64,000 bases of DNA from Luscinia megarhynchos (taxonomy: Eukaryota > Chordata > Aves > Passeriformes > Turdidae): contig CM067576.1 of the NCBI GenBank assembly GCA_034336665.1, forward strand, positions 11,151,385 through 11,215,384. Direction: 5' to 3'. This document shows positions 1 to 13,755 of the stretch, piece after piece (the stretch's first letter is position 1; the number at the start of each line of letters is the position of its first letter). Below the pieces are notes generated by a model that saw only the letters and a list, made by a program, of their open reading frames with translations, was not told the DNA's origin and made no database searches. A program made the position numbers and the translations under genes.

Positions 1-2083
1 AGGTCAGGACCTTCCCTGTATGTAAGGTGTATGGATGATGTTGGCATGGGACAGGGTGACCTCGGGGTACAGTAGGAGCTAACTGACACACACATCCAGA
101 CAGAATAAATATTTGAGAGTCTATTTCTCTATTCCCCAAAATGACCCCTATAAAAGCAAGGTCCTGTTTACCTTGCTGGCTCTCCATGCAGTGTTCTGAG
201 AAGAGACCAGCTCTCTTCTCCCTTCACTGCCTTCCAGCTCTTCTGGGCAACCCAATTCCAGGCAAGGATCAGGGATGTGGGCTTCACAAAACCCATGACA
301 CCTAGGATTTTCACAGAAGTCCTAAAATTTGGTGAAAGCTGAGATAATTTCTGGTCAGAAGTCTCTGTTTGTGCCAAAGCACAGTGACCTGGGACAGTCT
401 GCAAGGACTGCCTGCAGTGACCCAATGCTTTTGTGCTGTCCCTGTCCTTTTAGAATCATGGAATGGTTTGGGTTGAATCAACCTTAAAAAAACCTTAAAA
501 CTCATCTCATCCCCACCCCCTGCCATGGGCAGGGACACCTTCCACTATCCCAGGGTGCTCCAAGCCTCATCAAACCTGGCCTTGGACACTTCCAGGGATC
601 CAGGGACAGCCACAGCTGCTCTGGGAAATCTTTGCAAGGTCTGATGTGCCTGGGACCAGCCCTGGGCTTGCCTTTCAGTGCCTTCATTGTGAGCTTTGTT
701 TGGCTCATTCCTGTTACTCTGAACTGCCCCATTTCTACCCATGCTGGGATCCTTTTGATGAAGGACAATTTAGCTTCTTGTTCCCATGAGGAATATGAGA
801 GTCCTGAGAGCTTCCTGCCACAGGAGCATCTTCCTGATGATTGCTGTGCTTTTTATTATTTCAAGTAGGATCCCTTTTGGTGAGGTAGGTCTTTAAATAC
901 TATCAACCACACTAACTTAGCTTGGCATGAAGAACTAGAGAAGACATACAAAGATCTGTAAAACAGTGATGAAACCCATCCAGTCCCTCTGCCTTTGAAT
1001 GCTCTGCCATTTCACAAGATTAGAATGCACAAAGCAATTAGAAGGTGGTTTGTGCATGTTAGAAAGAGGAAATTCCCTATCTGTAACACATCTCAGACAA
1101 GGGGAAACCATTGGTACCAATATTCTTAAGGCAAAACCAGCAAGTTGCTTTTCCTTTTTTAAGGTTAACACTGAGAAAGAAAAAGGGAGCTACAAGAGTA
1201 CAGAGCTGTCAGCTGAAAGAAAAATTGCAAGCCTGCTAATCCTTTCTTGTCAAGTTTAATATGAAGCCTGGCAGAGATTGATAAGAAGTGTCTCCTTCTC
1301 TGTCTGATGTTCCAGGTGCGTGGTAAAAATCACCTCTCTGAAACACCCACATGCAGAGCCAGGCTCCAGGCTGGAAAGGCTGCTGGCCAGCCTGACACTG
1401 CTGCCATAAAACCATTTGAAATACCTATTCTTTCACTTCTTGCAGCCTGAAGAAGGGCTGCCCCTCCCCTTCTCACCCCTTACACATGCAGGTTTTTCTT
1501 GCAGCCCCTCTCAGTGGCTGTTGCTCTGCTGATGTTGAGCTGAACAAGGTCTTTGCAGCAGAAATGGAGCCTCTGGGGCACAGGGTCCTGCTCCCTGCTC
1601 CATCTGCAGTAGAACATCCTGGCTGGGGCTGCTGGGGCTGTGGGATTGGCAGCACGCCCCTGCAGCCACGGAGGTCGTGTAGGTTGGTAATCTGCACAGC
1701 CATGGCAATGAGCAGGGCAAAAATAGTGTCTGAAGAGACTGAGCTCGTGTGTGGTGGATGGCCTGGAGAGCTCAGCAAACCTCTGCAGGGACAGGAGACA
1801 CAGGGGCCCTGCCTGCACGGGTAGGGCTGCTGTGGAACCATCAGATCTGGTCAAGTGGAGCCTCCAGAGCCAGGGGCTCCCTCTGTTCCCCATGTGGATG
1901 TTTCTGACTCCATTTCTGACTGCATGCTCTTTCCCTGTGTGCCGTTTTCCCTCTCCATCATCTCATAGCAGTGGAGCAGGTATGAGAGCAGGAGCTTGGC
2001 CCAGGGGAGGGGGCTTGGGGGGCTCCTGCACAGCTCTGAAAGGGTTTCAGAGGTTTCACAGTGTCCCCTTTCTCTTTCCATAG
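1..2083 (+). other. NRG2: Intron preceding the first Ig exon (3' part)
   Basis: Noncoding sequence ending in a pyrimidine-rich tract and the acceptor AG at 2082-2083. It holds one CR1 fragment at 451-645. The remaining open frames are short and overlap on both strands without recognisable domains. I see no exon, RNA gene or promoter here. Confidence 0.8.
451..645 (-). mobile_element. CR1 LINE 3' fragment
   Basis: Read on the plus strand it begins with the hallmark 'AGAATCATGGAATGGTTTGGG' and continues through 'CCTGCCATGGGCAGGGACAC' and a 'cttggacacttccaggg' segment. This is the reverse complement of a CR1 3' end, so the element lies on the minus strand. It is 5'-truncated, as most CR1 copies are. 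The subfamily resembles those common in neoavian birds; the right boundary is approximate. Confidence 0.85.
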
Positions 2084-2255
2084 CTGTTCCTCCCAAACTG
2101 AAGAAACTGAAAAGCCCAAATGTTCATGTGGGTGAGAAGATCTCCCTGAAATGTGAGGCGACTGCTGGAAACCCTCAGCCGTCCTACAAGTGGTTTAAAG
2201 ATGGGAAAGAGCTGAAGAAGAGCAAAGACATCCGGATCAAGTATGGGAATGGGAA
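2084..2255 (+). CDS. NRG2: NRG2 exon: first half of Ig-like domain
   Basis: A 172-nt exon between acceptor AG (2082-2083) and donor GTAAGT (from 2256). It starts with the last two bases of a codon and ends with two bases of the next. It encodes (A)VPPKLKKLKS..., then SLKCEATAGNPQPSYKWFKDGKEL and IRIKYGNGK. The cysteine in SLKC is the first Ig disulfide cysteine and the tryptophan in YKWF is the core Ig Trp. In neuregulins this extracellular Ig domain binds matrix/heparan sulfate and supports the EGF ligand. Reading on past the donor meets a stop at 2257, so the splice is needed. The preceding exon is not in the window. Confidence 0.95.
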
Positions 2256-2673
2256 GTAAGTATGGCACAGGACTGCTCTGCCTCTGCTCCCTTTGTGATG
2301 GGGACCTCTGTCTGGAGGTGCTGCTTGGCCCCCAAATCACTGCTGAGCACTGAGAGCTCCCCAAGATCCCCAGTGTGCTCAGAGAGGAGTGGGCAGAGGA
2401 GCAGGGCATGCACAGGGAGGATGCTGCGTTTGTAGATGGGCTGCCCTGGGGTCAGGGAGGGGTTGGATACCTGAGACAGGTGTGTGTGATGTGGGCAGAC
2501 AAGGCTTTCCCCCAGTTTGCCTGGGGTGGATCCTGCTCTGTGATTAGGGGAGTGGGTGCAGAAGGTCCCCAAACCCAGCTGTGGCCCCATCACTCAGCAG
2601 CAGGGCTGTGGGAGGAATTGGTTTGTTCCTTCCAGAATTTGGGTGGGCACAGAAGTGTCTAAGACCACTGAAA

Positions 2674-3055
2674 AATCACAGAATGACAAATTAGGGCTGG
2701 AAGGGACCTCTGGAGATCATCTAGTCCAACCACCAAGGCAGGGTCACCTGGAGCAGGTGACACAGGAACCTGTCCAGGTGGGGTTGGAATGTCTCCAGAG
2801 AGGGAGACTCCACACCCTCCCTGGGCAGCTGCTGCTGCAGTGCTCTGCCACCCTCAGTGTAAAGAAGTTCTTCCTCATGTTGAGCTGGAATTTGTTGTGT
2901 TTTACTTTATGGCCATTGCTCCTTGTCCTGTCTCTGGGCACCACTGAAAAGAGTCTGGCACCATCCTCTGACACCCCTTGGAGAGATTTATATGCCTTGT
3001 TGAGATCACTTCTCAATCTTCTCTTCTCTGGAGCAGGGCTGAGATGCAGGATCAC
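2674..3055 (-). mobile_element. CR1 LINE fragment
   Basis: On the plus strand it starts 'aaatcacagaatgacaaatt', then 'ggaagggacctctggagatc', 'ctagtccaaccaccaaggc', and later 'aagaagttcttcctcatgt' and 'ctccttgtcctgtctctgg'. These are reverse-complement landmarks of the CR1 3' UTR and the end of the reverse-transcriptase ORF. The copy is about 380 bp and diverged. A 266-codon plus-strand open frame (2556-3356) runs through it in the wrong orientation and is not a gene. Confidence 0.9.
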
Positions 3056-4439
3056 AACACTGATCAGGGGTCACAGTCACCTGCAGAGACCATGGCTTGT
3101 GCAAATCCTTTCATCTGTCCGCCCAGGGCAAGCTCCCTCTCATCTGTCCCAAAGTCCCCACTCAGCTCTGAGGTGGCTCTCAGTGAGTGTCACCTCAAAC
3201 CACCTCATTCAGGCAGTGTTAAAACACCTGGAGAAAAGCCCCAGTGACCAAGCTAAGGGGTTCTCACTGGGAATGGATTTACATGAATCCATGCTGATAT
3301 TTCTCAAGGCCCAATATTTATATGTGATATATCTTAAAATTATTCCACAATCATGACTCTGCTTCCATTCACACATCCTGACTTAGCCAGCAACAGTCAG
3401 CTTGCAACTGCCTGACCCCTTGGAAAATTTGGTACTAATTCTTTGCTAACATACATTCTGGGTGTGTGAAGAACAGCTCATTATGGACTTGATAAAGTAG
3501 TTTTTAAAATTAAAAGTCACTACAAAATCACTTAGAAAAATCAGTCAGTGCTTGAATGGGGCGTTGCCAATTGCCCCAATTTTATTTCAGTCCTGTTGGG
3601 TTTGGTTCCAGAGTCACACCCAGGGTGGTTGACCTCCTTTGTGATAATTCCAGGACTTGTGGCTGTTTTGGGATGAGGCAGTGAGGTGGTCAGTGGGACA
3701 GGATAAATGGGTGCTCAGGAAGGGCAGGGTGGGACAGGGCAGAGCTGTCCTGCCTCACTCCTCTGCTGCCCTCGTGGTTTTTCCTGGCCCTGGGCTGTTT
3801 AGCAGTGGGTGCTGGGCTGGGATGCCCTGGAGAAGTGTCTGCAGCAGCTCTGCAGCCAGGTGTGGCATCCTGCCTGTGCAGCCCTGTGGGCTGATGGGGA
3901 TGTTGGGGAGCAAATTCCCTCAGAGGCAGAGAGCAGCCAGCCCCAGAGCAGACACCCAGCTTGGGATCCTCCCACAGCACTCCCTGCCGTGCTCCCAGTT
4001 ATCCCAGTCCAGCCTGGCCGCCTGGCACCCTGTGTCCAGCATGACAGGATGGCATCACCCCCAGCCATGCAGGGGGGACACACAGTCCCTGGGACAGGGA
4101 CAGAAACCAAATGGAAGCAAGCTGGTCCCCTTTCCTCAGGACACTGCTGTCAAGTCAGAATTTTGCATTTACCAGTTTCCATGGCAACACCTTGCCTCTC
4201 CAGTGAGAGGCCAAAGATGTGTGGTGCTGGAAGGGCTTCCTGCTGGCAAAACAGGCCCGAGGATAAACATTTTAAGGACAGCTGAGCACCTGCCTCCTCC
4301 AGTGTCTGAGACTCCCTCAGCAGCAAAGGTGTGAGCCCAAAGCATCCCCAGAATTGCCTCCCATCCCAGCTTCTGCTCAAGTGCCTGTCCTGTGCTGGGA
4401 CCAAGCTGTGGAGGCTGGACTCAAGCAGATGTTGAGCAG

Positions 4440-4682
4440 GAACAAAATGAAATGGCCTCAAGCTGTGCCAAGGGGGATTTAGATATTAGGGAAAACATTT
4501 TCATTAAAATGGTGGTCAGGCATTGGAACAGGCTACCCATAGAAGTGGTGGAAGTGTTCAAAAATGTGTAATGTGTCACTTGGGGACACGGTTTCTTGGT
4601 GCCTTGGCAGTGCTGGGGGAGTGGTTGGACTCGGTGATCTCAGAGGGCTTTTCCAACCTAAAGGATTCTGTCATTCTGTGGG
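4440..4682 (+). mobile_element. CR1 LINE 3' fragment
   Basis: Plus-strand CR1 landmarks occur in order: 'tttagatattagggaaaaca', 'tggtcaggcattggaacagg', 'gtggttggactcggtgatct' and 'ttttccaacctaaaggattc', ending in the imperfect ATTCTG octamer repeats that close CR1 elements. It is 5'-truncated, about 240 bp, and carries no intact coding sequence. Confidence 0.9.
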
Positions 4683-7600
4683 ACAGTTCTGAGATAATTC
4701 CCCCTCAGTGAGCATTTGGCCCTTGTTTAGCAGTGCAGGAACACTTCTCTGAGAGGATCTGGCACTCCCACCTCTGCCCCCTGCGCTGGGTTTGCTACAC
4801 CCCAGAGCTGACAAACCTTGAGGCAGAGCGTCCAGTGGCACTGGACCTGCCTCTCTCTGGTCTTGGCTGCATGGAACAAACACCAAAAAACTGCTCAGAG
4901 CAGGCTGAGGGAGCCCTCAGGACTTTGATGTCTTCATTGTGCAGCTGGTGGGGCCGAGTTTAGTGGAGGGACATGTGATATGGGTGTAGAACATCACTTC
5001 CAGCGTGTTGGGAGGGGACTCCAGGGAAGGATAAGCATCCCAAACTGTAAATCTCTGAAAAGAGATCTTACTCTATAATGATTATTTTAGGAATAATGGG
5101 ATTTATACATCTGGCTCCACTTAGAGATAACACTGGTCTCCAGATAATCCTCTGCTCTTCCTTTCAGTTCAGAGTGGGGATTTCAGAGGGCCAGAAATGG
5201 AGCACTGGGGAGGGACCTTCACAGGGAAAGTACACAAAGCAAAAACTGCTCAGGCTGTGCAGGACCTGGCCAGGTGCACAGGATCATTTCTTTAGAAGTG
5301 TAATCCAAAAACCTAATGGAGTTTTCTGCTGGAGCCAGGCAAAAGGAGCCCTCCAGCAAAGGGATGTCCATAGTGGTTCCCTGGCCCTATGAGGCCCTGG
5401 CAGAGCTGGGCACAGCTGAAATGTCTCCAGCTCTGAGATCTTTAGCATGCAGAGGGTTAGGGTGGGAGACAAGAACCTGGTTGCCCTCTGTGATTCATTC
5501 CTGGCTTTCCTCCCTGTGTGTTTAAAGAGCCTTGAGGTCTCTAACTAGAAAGTATGACTGAAGCACTTTTTTTTTTTGTGATCAGATTTTCGTCTGATCT
5601 CTAGAGCAGGGGAATCTCTTTCAAAATAAGGAATGTATATGTTACAAGGAGGAGAGGAGCACTTAACTGCATGTCAGCTCTTCAGCTTTGCCATCAATCA
5701 TTCTCCCTCTTCTTTTTAAACTTACTGGCAAAACTTCTGGTGCCATCAGGCAAAGGAGTCAGGCTTTTTTCAATGGATATTTGCTGGAGGGAGGGGAACA
5801 ATTCTGATTCCTCCTTTCTGAACTTCATGTTCCATCTGTAATTAGCGACAGGCTGGGGCAAGCCTGGCTTGCACGAAGGGGAAACCTCTTTAAGGTGGAA
5901 GAAATTATTGGCTGGGATTTTATCTCCATCTCCATTTAAATAAAACACAGTTGATGGGGAACCCAGAGAAATTACCCAGAAAGAATTGCCTGTGGTAGTG
6001 GAAGTACAGCCTAGTGAATGGCTCTCCCCCCAAGCTGCCAAAGCAATGCCATTTTTGGCTGAGTGTGTCTGAGGTCTGGTTGAGGCTGGTGGCTCCCAAG
6101 AAGTTCAGGTTGAGTTTTGACTTTCTGGCTACCCTGGCAAATGGAGCTGTGGAGGAAGCCAAGGGAGTTTTTGCTTGTGGAGGTGTAGAGAACTTCCCCT
6201 CTTGAAGTGTCAGTGCTCAGGGCTCAGCCTGGGACGTGCAGATGCTCAGCTGGAGCCCAGGAGCCTGGTAGTCCCCGAGCTGTGCTGTCCTTGCAGCCCT
6301 TTCCCTTTGTGTGCTCTGCTACCAAGGGACACTGCTGGGGTGATGAAGTAGGCGTATCATTAGATTGGAGAGGGCTGGCAGTTCAGTTTGGGACAGGCTG
6401 ACCATATGACATCCCTTGGGAGTAGTGTCCTACTTTCAGTATCACCAGGAATCCCTATTGTTAGCCTGTAAGTGGAGCCAGGGGATACCCTCCTATCCTG
6501 GTTCTGTGCAGTAGTCCCTCAGGCAATGCCACTTGAGCAGATTCATTGCTGGGGTCTTCCTTGTAGGGCTCCCAGTTGTAGATTATTCCCCACCCACAAT
6601 GAATGGGGCTGTGGTCTTCCCTGTACAGCTCACTGCACTGGAATGAAGGCAAAAAAAAAAAATAATGCCAAAGCAGCAGGGGAAAGAGAGTGCCAATAAA
6701 GATAAATGATTTCCTAATTAAGCCTGGAGACAAGGAGGGGCAAAGAGGACTGTTGAAGCCTTGTGGGAGCCAGAGTGAACTCAAGCAGGCTATACCACCA
6801 CTCTGGCAGGGGTCTTCGGGCTGACATTTTTAAACAAAGGAAAAAGCTCATTTGACAATGGATCTTGCAAGAGCAATTCCAGATGCCTTGAAGCAAAGCC
6901 TCTTCTCAAGCACCGGTGTTGTTACAATCTCCAGGGGAGCTGCTGCCTTGCTAACTCTCACGATGTCATTATAAGTCTCCGATATTTGGGATCTGGTTTT
7001 AGCTGCTGAAGGCACTTTATTGGAGGGGGGTGTGAAGGAGAGCATCTCCTTTGTTTGTTTGCTTGTTGTTTTAGAGGAGATGATGGACATCATCTTGGCC
7101 AATGCACCTGGGACTGAACCAGGGAATTTGAGAACTGAAAGGAGAAGCAGTTGGGTTTTGAGCTCAGACAATCCACAAACTTTGCAAGTTGGGGCTGCTG
7201 AGAGAGTCAGGGAATGGACATTTAATCAAACTTGACTGCATTATAGTTGCTAACAAGTCACGGTCAGTTGCTGGGCTGCTTCAGCTGACAGGCTCTGCAA
7301 ACTTAGAGGTGGAAGGAGTTTTATGTGCCTGAAATTTTGTGTGGTTTCTCCAGCCATGTTGGCTGCTTACAAAAACAAAATAAAAATCTCTCCCTGCAGA
7401 CCTTCGCCCACTGCGGTTGCAAAATGTCACAGATCAGGTCGAGGTCCTCACTGAGACCTGAGCTGAAATCCCATTCATCCTGTTTCAGTTTAAATGTTTT
7501 ACCTTTGGGGAGGAGGACTGGGGTGAGGGCTGAGGCTGCTGGCAGCTCACCCAGCACAGCACATCACAGACCTGCAGGCATGAATTTGCCACGGAGCAGC

Positions 7601-10600
7601 CACTGCTGAGGATCTGTGACATGCACCAGCTGCAGAAAAAATGGCCTGGGGAGAAAAGAATGACATGGGGGGACCCAAAATTTTATCTAGATCTCTTGCA
7701 CACCCTGTGTATGACCACGGTGGTGTTTCACAGAGGTTTTGAGCAGTAGTTCCCTGCCATGTGAAGGTGCCATCCCTTTCTCATGATCTCTGCTCCCCAA
7801 AATGCCTTTTCCTGGTGTCAGTATTTGCAGCCTGGCTCTGCTCATCTCCATTGCTGGGCTCTGCCCAGGGCTGTCCCCAAGACAGCTGCTCCTGCTGTGG
7901 CACCTCACTCTCCTCCTTGGTTCTTTATAACTAATGTGCTTTGCTTTAGAGGTCCTCTCAGGCCTTCCTCCCCACTTCTGGCCACCCCTGATGTTTTGGT
8001 CCTGCCTCAGATTTACCCAGCATATCAGCCTCCACCTAACAGGTGATACACTTCCAAACTAGGACCTCTGTGCCTTCTCCTCAGCAGCACTGGGCTCTTT
8101 TCCCTCCCTGCCACAGAACCAGCTCAGGGTTTGGTTGCTGGTGAGACCTGGGCACCCCTTGTCTCTGTATTGAGGTCACACACTCTTTGGGATAGAGAGG
8201 AATCTGTTCCACATTTGGTGCTGGGAAGTCCCTGGCTCTTGGGACACTGCTCCTGTGTGAGATCACAGGAAGCAGGGAAAGAACCTGCTGGGAGCTGGCC
8301 TCAGAGTACTGCTCCAGGACCTACATTTTCTCAAAGAAATTAAAATCCTGGCATTGGGGTTGGAGGAAACATTCCTAGGATTTACCAATTGCCTTGAATT
8401 CCAGAAGTAATACAACAGACCCTGCAATGACACAACCCAAAACTAAGCTTTTACTCATGTATTGATGTCACACCCTGGCAGGTGCCACAGCCTCACCTGG
8501 CACAGAGAGCAGCAGCAGCAGCACACAGGGATTTACCTCTCAACACAGCAGCCACAAAGTCCACTCCAGGCCTGGCGTGGTTGTGTGTCACTGCCTCTGC
8601 TGCCCCACGCCTCTTCCCACTGCCAGAACAGCCTGGCTGCAGCTGAGCCTGGAGGGGTTGCACAAGTGACCCTGCTCTTTGGAGTGTACTTATTGATCTT
8701 CTCCCCTTCTGTTGACACTGACCAATCCAGAAGTGACTGGCCCTCACTCCGAGACCAGTGTCAGTGTCAGCTCTGCAGAGTGAGGACTGGGTGAGTCTTC
8801 CTCTTAAAATCAGCCTGTCCCAAGCCTGGGCACAGAGAGACCACAGCACTGCTGAGCAGAGAAGGGGCAAAGCTGCTTTTCAGGTTAGAACAGCGCTTTA
8901 ATGTTGGGGAACAGGGGCAGGAGAGAGCAGGCAGAGTGGGTCAGGGGATGGCTGGTCCTGTCTGGGCCCTGCAAGGACGTTACCTGCCTCCCAGCAGGTC
9001 AAGCACAGAGCGGGTCAGATGACGGTGTGAGGGGAGGAGGGGAGATAGAGAAGGGATGATGGCCAAGCTGAAAACTCCAAACCTTCCTGTCCTTACCCCT
9101 CTTATTTGATTGCTTTGCTTGAGGGCATTTCTGCCCCTTCTCCCATTTGTTCTTTCTATAGCTGATCCTGAGCTGGCCAAATGATGCTCTGGAGCGCAGA
9201 GCATCCATAGGACACTTGTTTTCCTCAAGCACTGCAAGCACAGCCATCCTGCCCAGCTCTGCTGTGCTCTGCTGTGCTCTGCTGAGCACAGCTGGAATGC
9301 AGGGACGAGATCAGGGGGGCTGTGCAAGGCAGGGAATGCTCCTGCCATGGCCACCCCCACCCTACCCTTGCATTGCAGTGATGCCCTCTCCCTGAATTTA
9401 TCCCACTGAGTGCTGGGGACAATGCACGTGTCCCCCCAGAGCCCCTGCCCCAGCCCAGTGTTTGATGGCTGCTGGAAGCACTCGTGGTTTGTAAGCTGGA
9501 TATCCCGAATCTTCTTGCCAATCATTAACCTGCTCTTTCAGGGCAAAAGCAGCTTGGTGAGAGTGCCAGGGCAGCACGTAGGCACCAATTAAATCTCTGG
9601 CAGGATGTGAGCAGTGCACGTTACAGCAATTGCTGGCACTCCTGCTCTCAGCAGTGCCAGTGTGCTTCCTGCAAACAGAGGGGAAGGGAGTTAATGGGTG
9701 ACCAGAGCAGGGCATCCAGGGTGTCCTTTGCAAGGGTCATGTTTGGGAATTTCCTTTTCCTAGGATTTCAGGTGTGTTTACTATGTGCAGTGCTCTTCAT
9801 TGACAGTTTCGGGGCCTCGTATGGGGTAGTCTCCAAGTTCTCTTCATCAGCTTATTCCTTGACTTCTTTGTTACTTATGTGTTAGTTACCCTATTTTTAG
9901 AAGACTAATAAAATACTACAACAGTAGTAATCATAGAGCTATTCTTGTCCAGAGGGATGCAGAAGTGGCTGAGCTCACATGGAAACCCGGACTGCTCAGT
10001 GTAGGTGTCCCAGAGACAGCTCATGGCAGCTGCTCTCCCTGTCCCATGCTCTGGCATGAATGGCTTGGTGAGGAGATGACCTGGGAAGATGGCCCCATTT
10101 CCACTTGGCAGTAGGTAAGAAGGGGAAAAATGATTCAAGCTTGACCAAAGTGCTGGTGGGAACATGACTGCTGTCATGAGAAGTTCCTCCTTGGCTCAGA
10201 TGCAGGGCCTGTTTCTTCTCCTCCCACTACACTGGAGGCCTCAGGGCCTGAGCTCACATTTAGATGTCTAAATTACAGCCGATGAGGACACCCTTCCCAG
10301 CCAGAATTTGCCAGGATCTTTGTGTAGGTCCTGGCCAAGGGCTGATCTCCCTGTTTCCCATTGTAGTCTGGAGATTGGCACTGAAGAGGGTGATTTACTC
10401 ATCCCTCCAAACTGCCCTCTGGGGGACTCTTTTCTCTTGGCCAGAAAGGTATTTTGGGGGATCTTCTTTTGGCCAGGCTGAAGGTCTCCTTGTGAATCCT
10501 ATCCCTCAGAGCTTGCAGACAGCATATTCCCCGTGGCTCATCCCTCCACTGGCACTACAGGAGATAATTAGTGCGTGGCTAAGTCATATGTGCTGAGGGT

Positions 10601-13189
10601 CAGGGAAGACAATGAGGCAGATTTCCCCCGGAGTAAAGAGATGTCAACAGAGTTGCACTGCAGCGAAATGATGGGATCTGTCAGTGACCCTGGCCCTTTC
10701 ACTGAGCAAACAGCCCGGGGCAGAGCCTTCCTCCAGAAGAATGGCATGGTCTGGCAGCCAGGCACCCTTGTGAAGGCACACACAGGGCTCTCCCAGCCCT
10801 GCTGTCCCCAGGAGACTCTGCCCAGGAGCCCCCAGCCCCAGCTCCTGCGCTCTGTCTGACTCCTTGGAGCCCACTCCTTGGTGTGCCTGTAAAATCAACC
10901 CACAGGAGAGCAGAGTACCTGCCCTGGGGACAGCAGGGGGAAGAGCACAGCTTTGGAAAGTTGATTTGCAAAGGAGTTTTGTGGTATTTCAGGAGACAGT
11001 AAAATAGAACAAAACCAGACTGGTCACCTTTGCCCACACAGAGCAGGTGAGGACTTGTCCCTTTGACACGCTTCAGCTCTTCCAGTGCACAGGCATTATC
11101 CATGTTGATTAAAAGGCCCATGGTTAATGCTGTGAAGCAAGGTATCTCTGGCTGTTTCAAGGCTTCTTGGAGTAGGGAAATTCTCTTTGCATTTATGCTC
11201 CAAATGAAAGCTGATCCATATCTCCAACCTTCCTCTCCTTTCCTCTGAGTCTGTCACCAGCTGATTTTGCAGCACAGGGTGGAGACCAAGAGGGGCCCCA
11301 CCGTTGGCCTGGGCTATGAAAAGCAAGAAAAAGCTCTTGATTTTTCAAGGGGATCTTACAGTCCAGGATAATTTCAGCAAATTGTGATGGCAAAAATTAG
11401 CTCTTTTGACAGTACAAGTCTTGTGCACTAAAACAAAATAATCCCCTTTGGTTTCACCTTGATGTTGCTATGCTCCAAATGCCACCATCACTCTTTATTC
11501 TGGTCACATTCTTCTCCAGTTGCAGGTAAAATGTCTCTCACTTTGCTGTTGGAGCTGAGTCTTTTTGTGCCACTAGTAACTCTCTAATTCATATCTTTGG
11601 GACTTACACCCCCTTATCTGTAAAAGATCATACACCTAGGTGATATTCTAATGCAGTAGTAGATTTTTCCAGTTGCTCCATCTGGTGAAATGTGCTGTGG
11701 ATTGAGATTGCCCTGCAGCCAATTGTCATTAGAACATCTGTGCTGTAGCAGCTGAAGGCAGCGTGTCCATTGATGCTCTCAGCTCTGCCCTGGCAGAGAG
11801 CCCCAGCGTGCTGATGTGCCAGCATGGTGTTTTCTATGGACTCTGAGTTAGAGCCTCGCTCTTCCAAGCTGCTTTCAGCATGTGCTGCCTGCAATGCAGC
11901 CTGTCCGAGAGCTGCTTTGTAAAACAAATGGTGTATTCTGGCAGAGAGGGTTGAGACAGCTGGGAGAAAGTAATGGCTGGGCTGGGAGCAGTTTTGGAAC
12001 TGCATTCTGGAGCCATCTCACCCTTTTGATGAGGACTTCCACACCTTCCTCTCTGGAGGGAGTGGGGAACATGCTCCTGAACAAGGTGCTGCCTCCATCA
12101 GGCACCCATTGTCCCTCCCAGCAAGGTGCAGGAACCAACAGCCACGGGGCAGCAACAGGCACTGGATGCCCTTAAATGTCCTTAAATGCCTCTCTCTTGT
12201 GCACTACCTGACTGCTGAGGCAGCACAGCAGTGAGGGACAGGACGCCCAGGGCTGCCACAGGCTGTGCCAAGAGACTTGAGAATATTCAGAGAGGGGCAG
12301 TCAAGGCAGAACCAGCCCTCTTATTGAGGCTCCCACGCTGGAATGCGTTGGCCCAAGCCGTTGCACAAATGGGTTAGGGGAGACCTACAGTTAGAGGGAT
12401 TCAAGAGGTCTTTGCATACTGTCAACATTCATTTAAAAGTTGCTCCACATTTGGCCCCAGCTCATGCAATTGAACACTTGACCGCATCCTGTAAAACAGG
12501 GCAGCGCCTGTTTCCTGGGAGCTCTACCAAGTCATCTCCAAGTGCTTTTAATTTACTAATATAACTAGTGAGATGTTCCTGCTGTGTCCTTGCGCCGTGC
12601 CTCCCAGGAGAACAGCTTGTCAGGGTGTTAAAAAGATGCCAGTGAGCTTCTGTGAAGGGCTTCCTATGGACAATGACTTGCACAGCCCAAAGAAAAGTCC
12701 TTCTCGGATGACACGTGTAACATTGCAACTATGTCCAAGGCTAATGATTATTTTCCACATAAATGGAATTATATTTGCCTTCAGCAACATCGGCCACTGG
12801 AGACCTCTCTCTAAAGCTGGCAGCACTTCCAAGTCTCTAAATAACGTGACACAGACCTGAGGTAAAACTTTGGGGGTAGAAAGCAGATGGAGATGTCCTC
12901 ATGAGAAAAACAGACAGGGTGGGTCTGGATAAGACGGCTAAAATGGAATAAAATGTAGTAAACCAGAGGGTCTCATGTGGGAGTCCCACTGCGGTCTCAT
13001 GAGCGGCACTCAGTGTGTGTTGAAGGCTCCTATAGATCCCTGTTAAACTGGGCAACAAAAGGTTTTGCCTGTTAGTCAGAGCCATCCCAGAGAATGAGTC
13101 ATAGCCGGTGGGAAAGGCGATGCTCCTTCCCGCAGCGCTGCAGAGCTCTGCCGCAGAGCTCTGCCCCTCCATGGAGCAGCAGCACAGCT

Positions 13190-13755
13190 GCCAGGTGGCA
13201 CAGCTGGGAGGTGACATAGCTGGGAGGTGGCACAGGCTGGAGGTGGCACAGCTGGGAGGTGACACAGCTGGGAGGTGACATAGCTGGGAGGTGGCACAGC
13301 TGGGAGGTGACATAGCTGGGAGGTGGCACAGCTGGGAGGTGGCACAGCTGGGAGGTGGCACAGCTGGGAGGTGGCACAGGCTGGAGGTGGCACAGCTGCC
13401 AGGTGGCACAGCTGGGAGGTGACATAGCTGCCCGGTGGTACAGCTGGGAGGTGACACAGCTGGGAGGTGACATGGGCTGGGAGGTGGCACAGCTGGGAGG
13501 TGACACAGGCTGGAGGTGGCACAGCTGGGAGGTAGCACAGGCTGGGAGGTGGCACAGGCTGGGAGGTGGCACAGCTGGGAGGTGGCACAGGCTGGAGGTG
13601 GCACAGCTGGGAGGTGACACAGCTGGGAGGTGACATGGGCTGGGAGGTGGCACAGCTGGGAGGTAGCACAGGCTGGGAGGTGGCACAGGCTGGGAGGTGG
13701 CACAGGTTGGGAGGTGGCACAGCTGGGAGGTGACAGGGGCTGGAGGTGACACGGG
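13190..13755 (+). repeat. 16-bp minisatellite (GGAGGTGGCACAGCTG unit)
   Basis: About 565 bp of head-to-tail copies of a unit near GGAGGTGGCACAGCTG, with variants GGAGGTGACACAGCTG, GGAGGTGACATAGCTG and a longer form containing 'caggctgg'. There are roughly 34 copies. The plus strand is G-rich. The minus strand has no stop within the unit, and because 16 is not a multiple of 3 the reading frame rotates at each copy. This explains minus-strand open frames of 447, 329 and 217 codons made of HLPAVPPPSCATSQLC-like repeats. The unit shares GGAGGTGG with the classical hypervariable minisatellite core. It ends about 640 bp before the second Ig exon. Confidence 0.95.

Noticed and set aside
2556..3356. 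266-codon plus-strand open frame
   Set aside because: It passes through a CR1 fragment lying in the opposite orientation, and its sequence matches no protein family I know.
8980..9525. 181-codon minus-strand open frame
   Set aside because: No domain, no plausible splice partners, overlapping open frames in other readings. Consistent with chance in a 12-kb intron.
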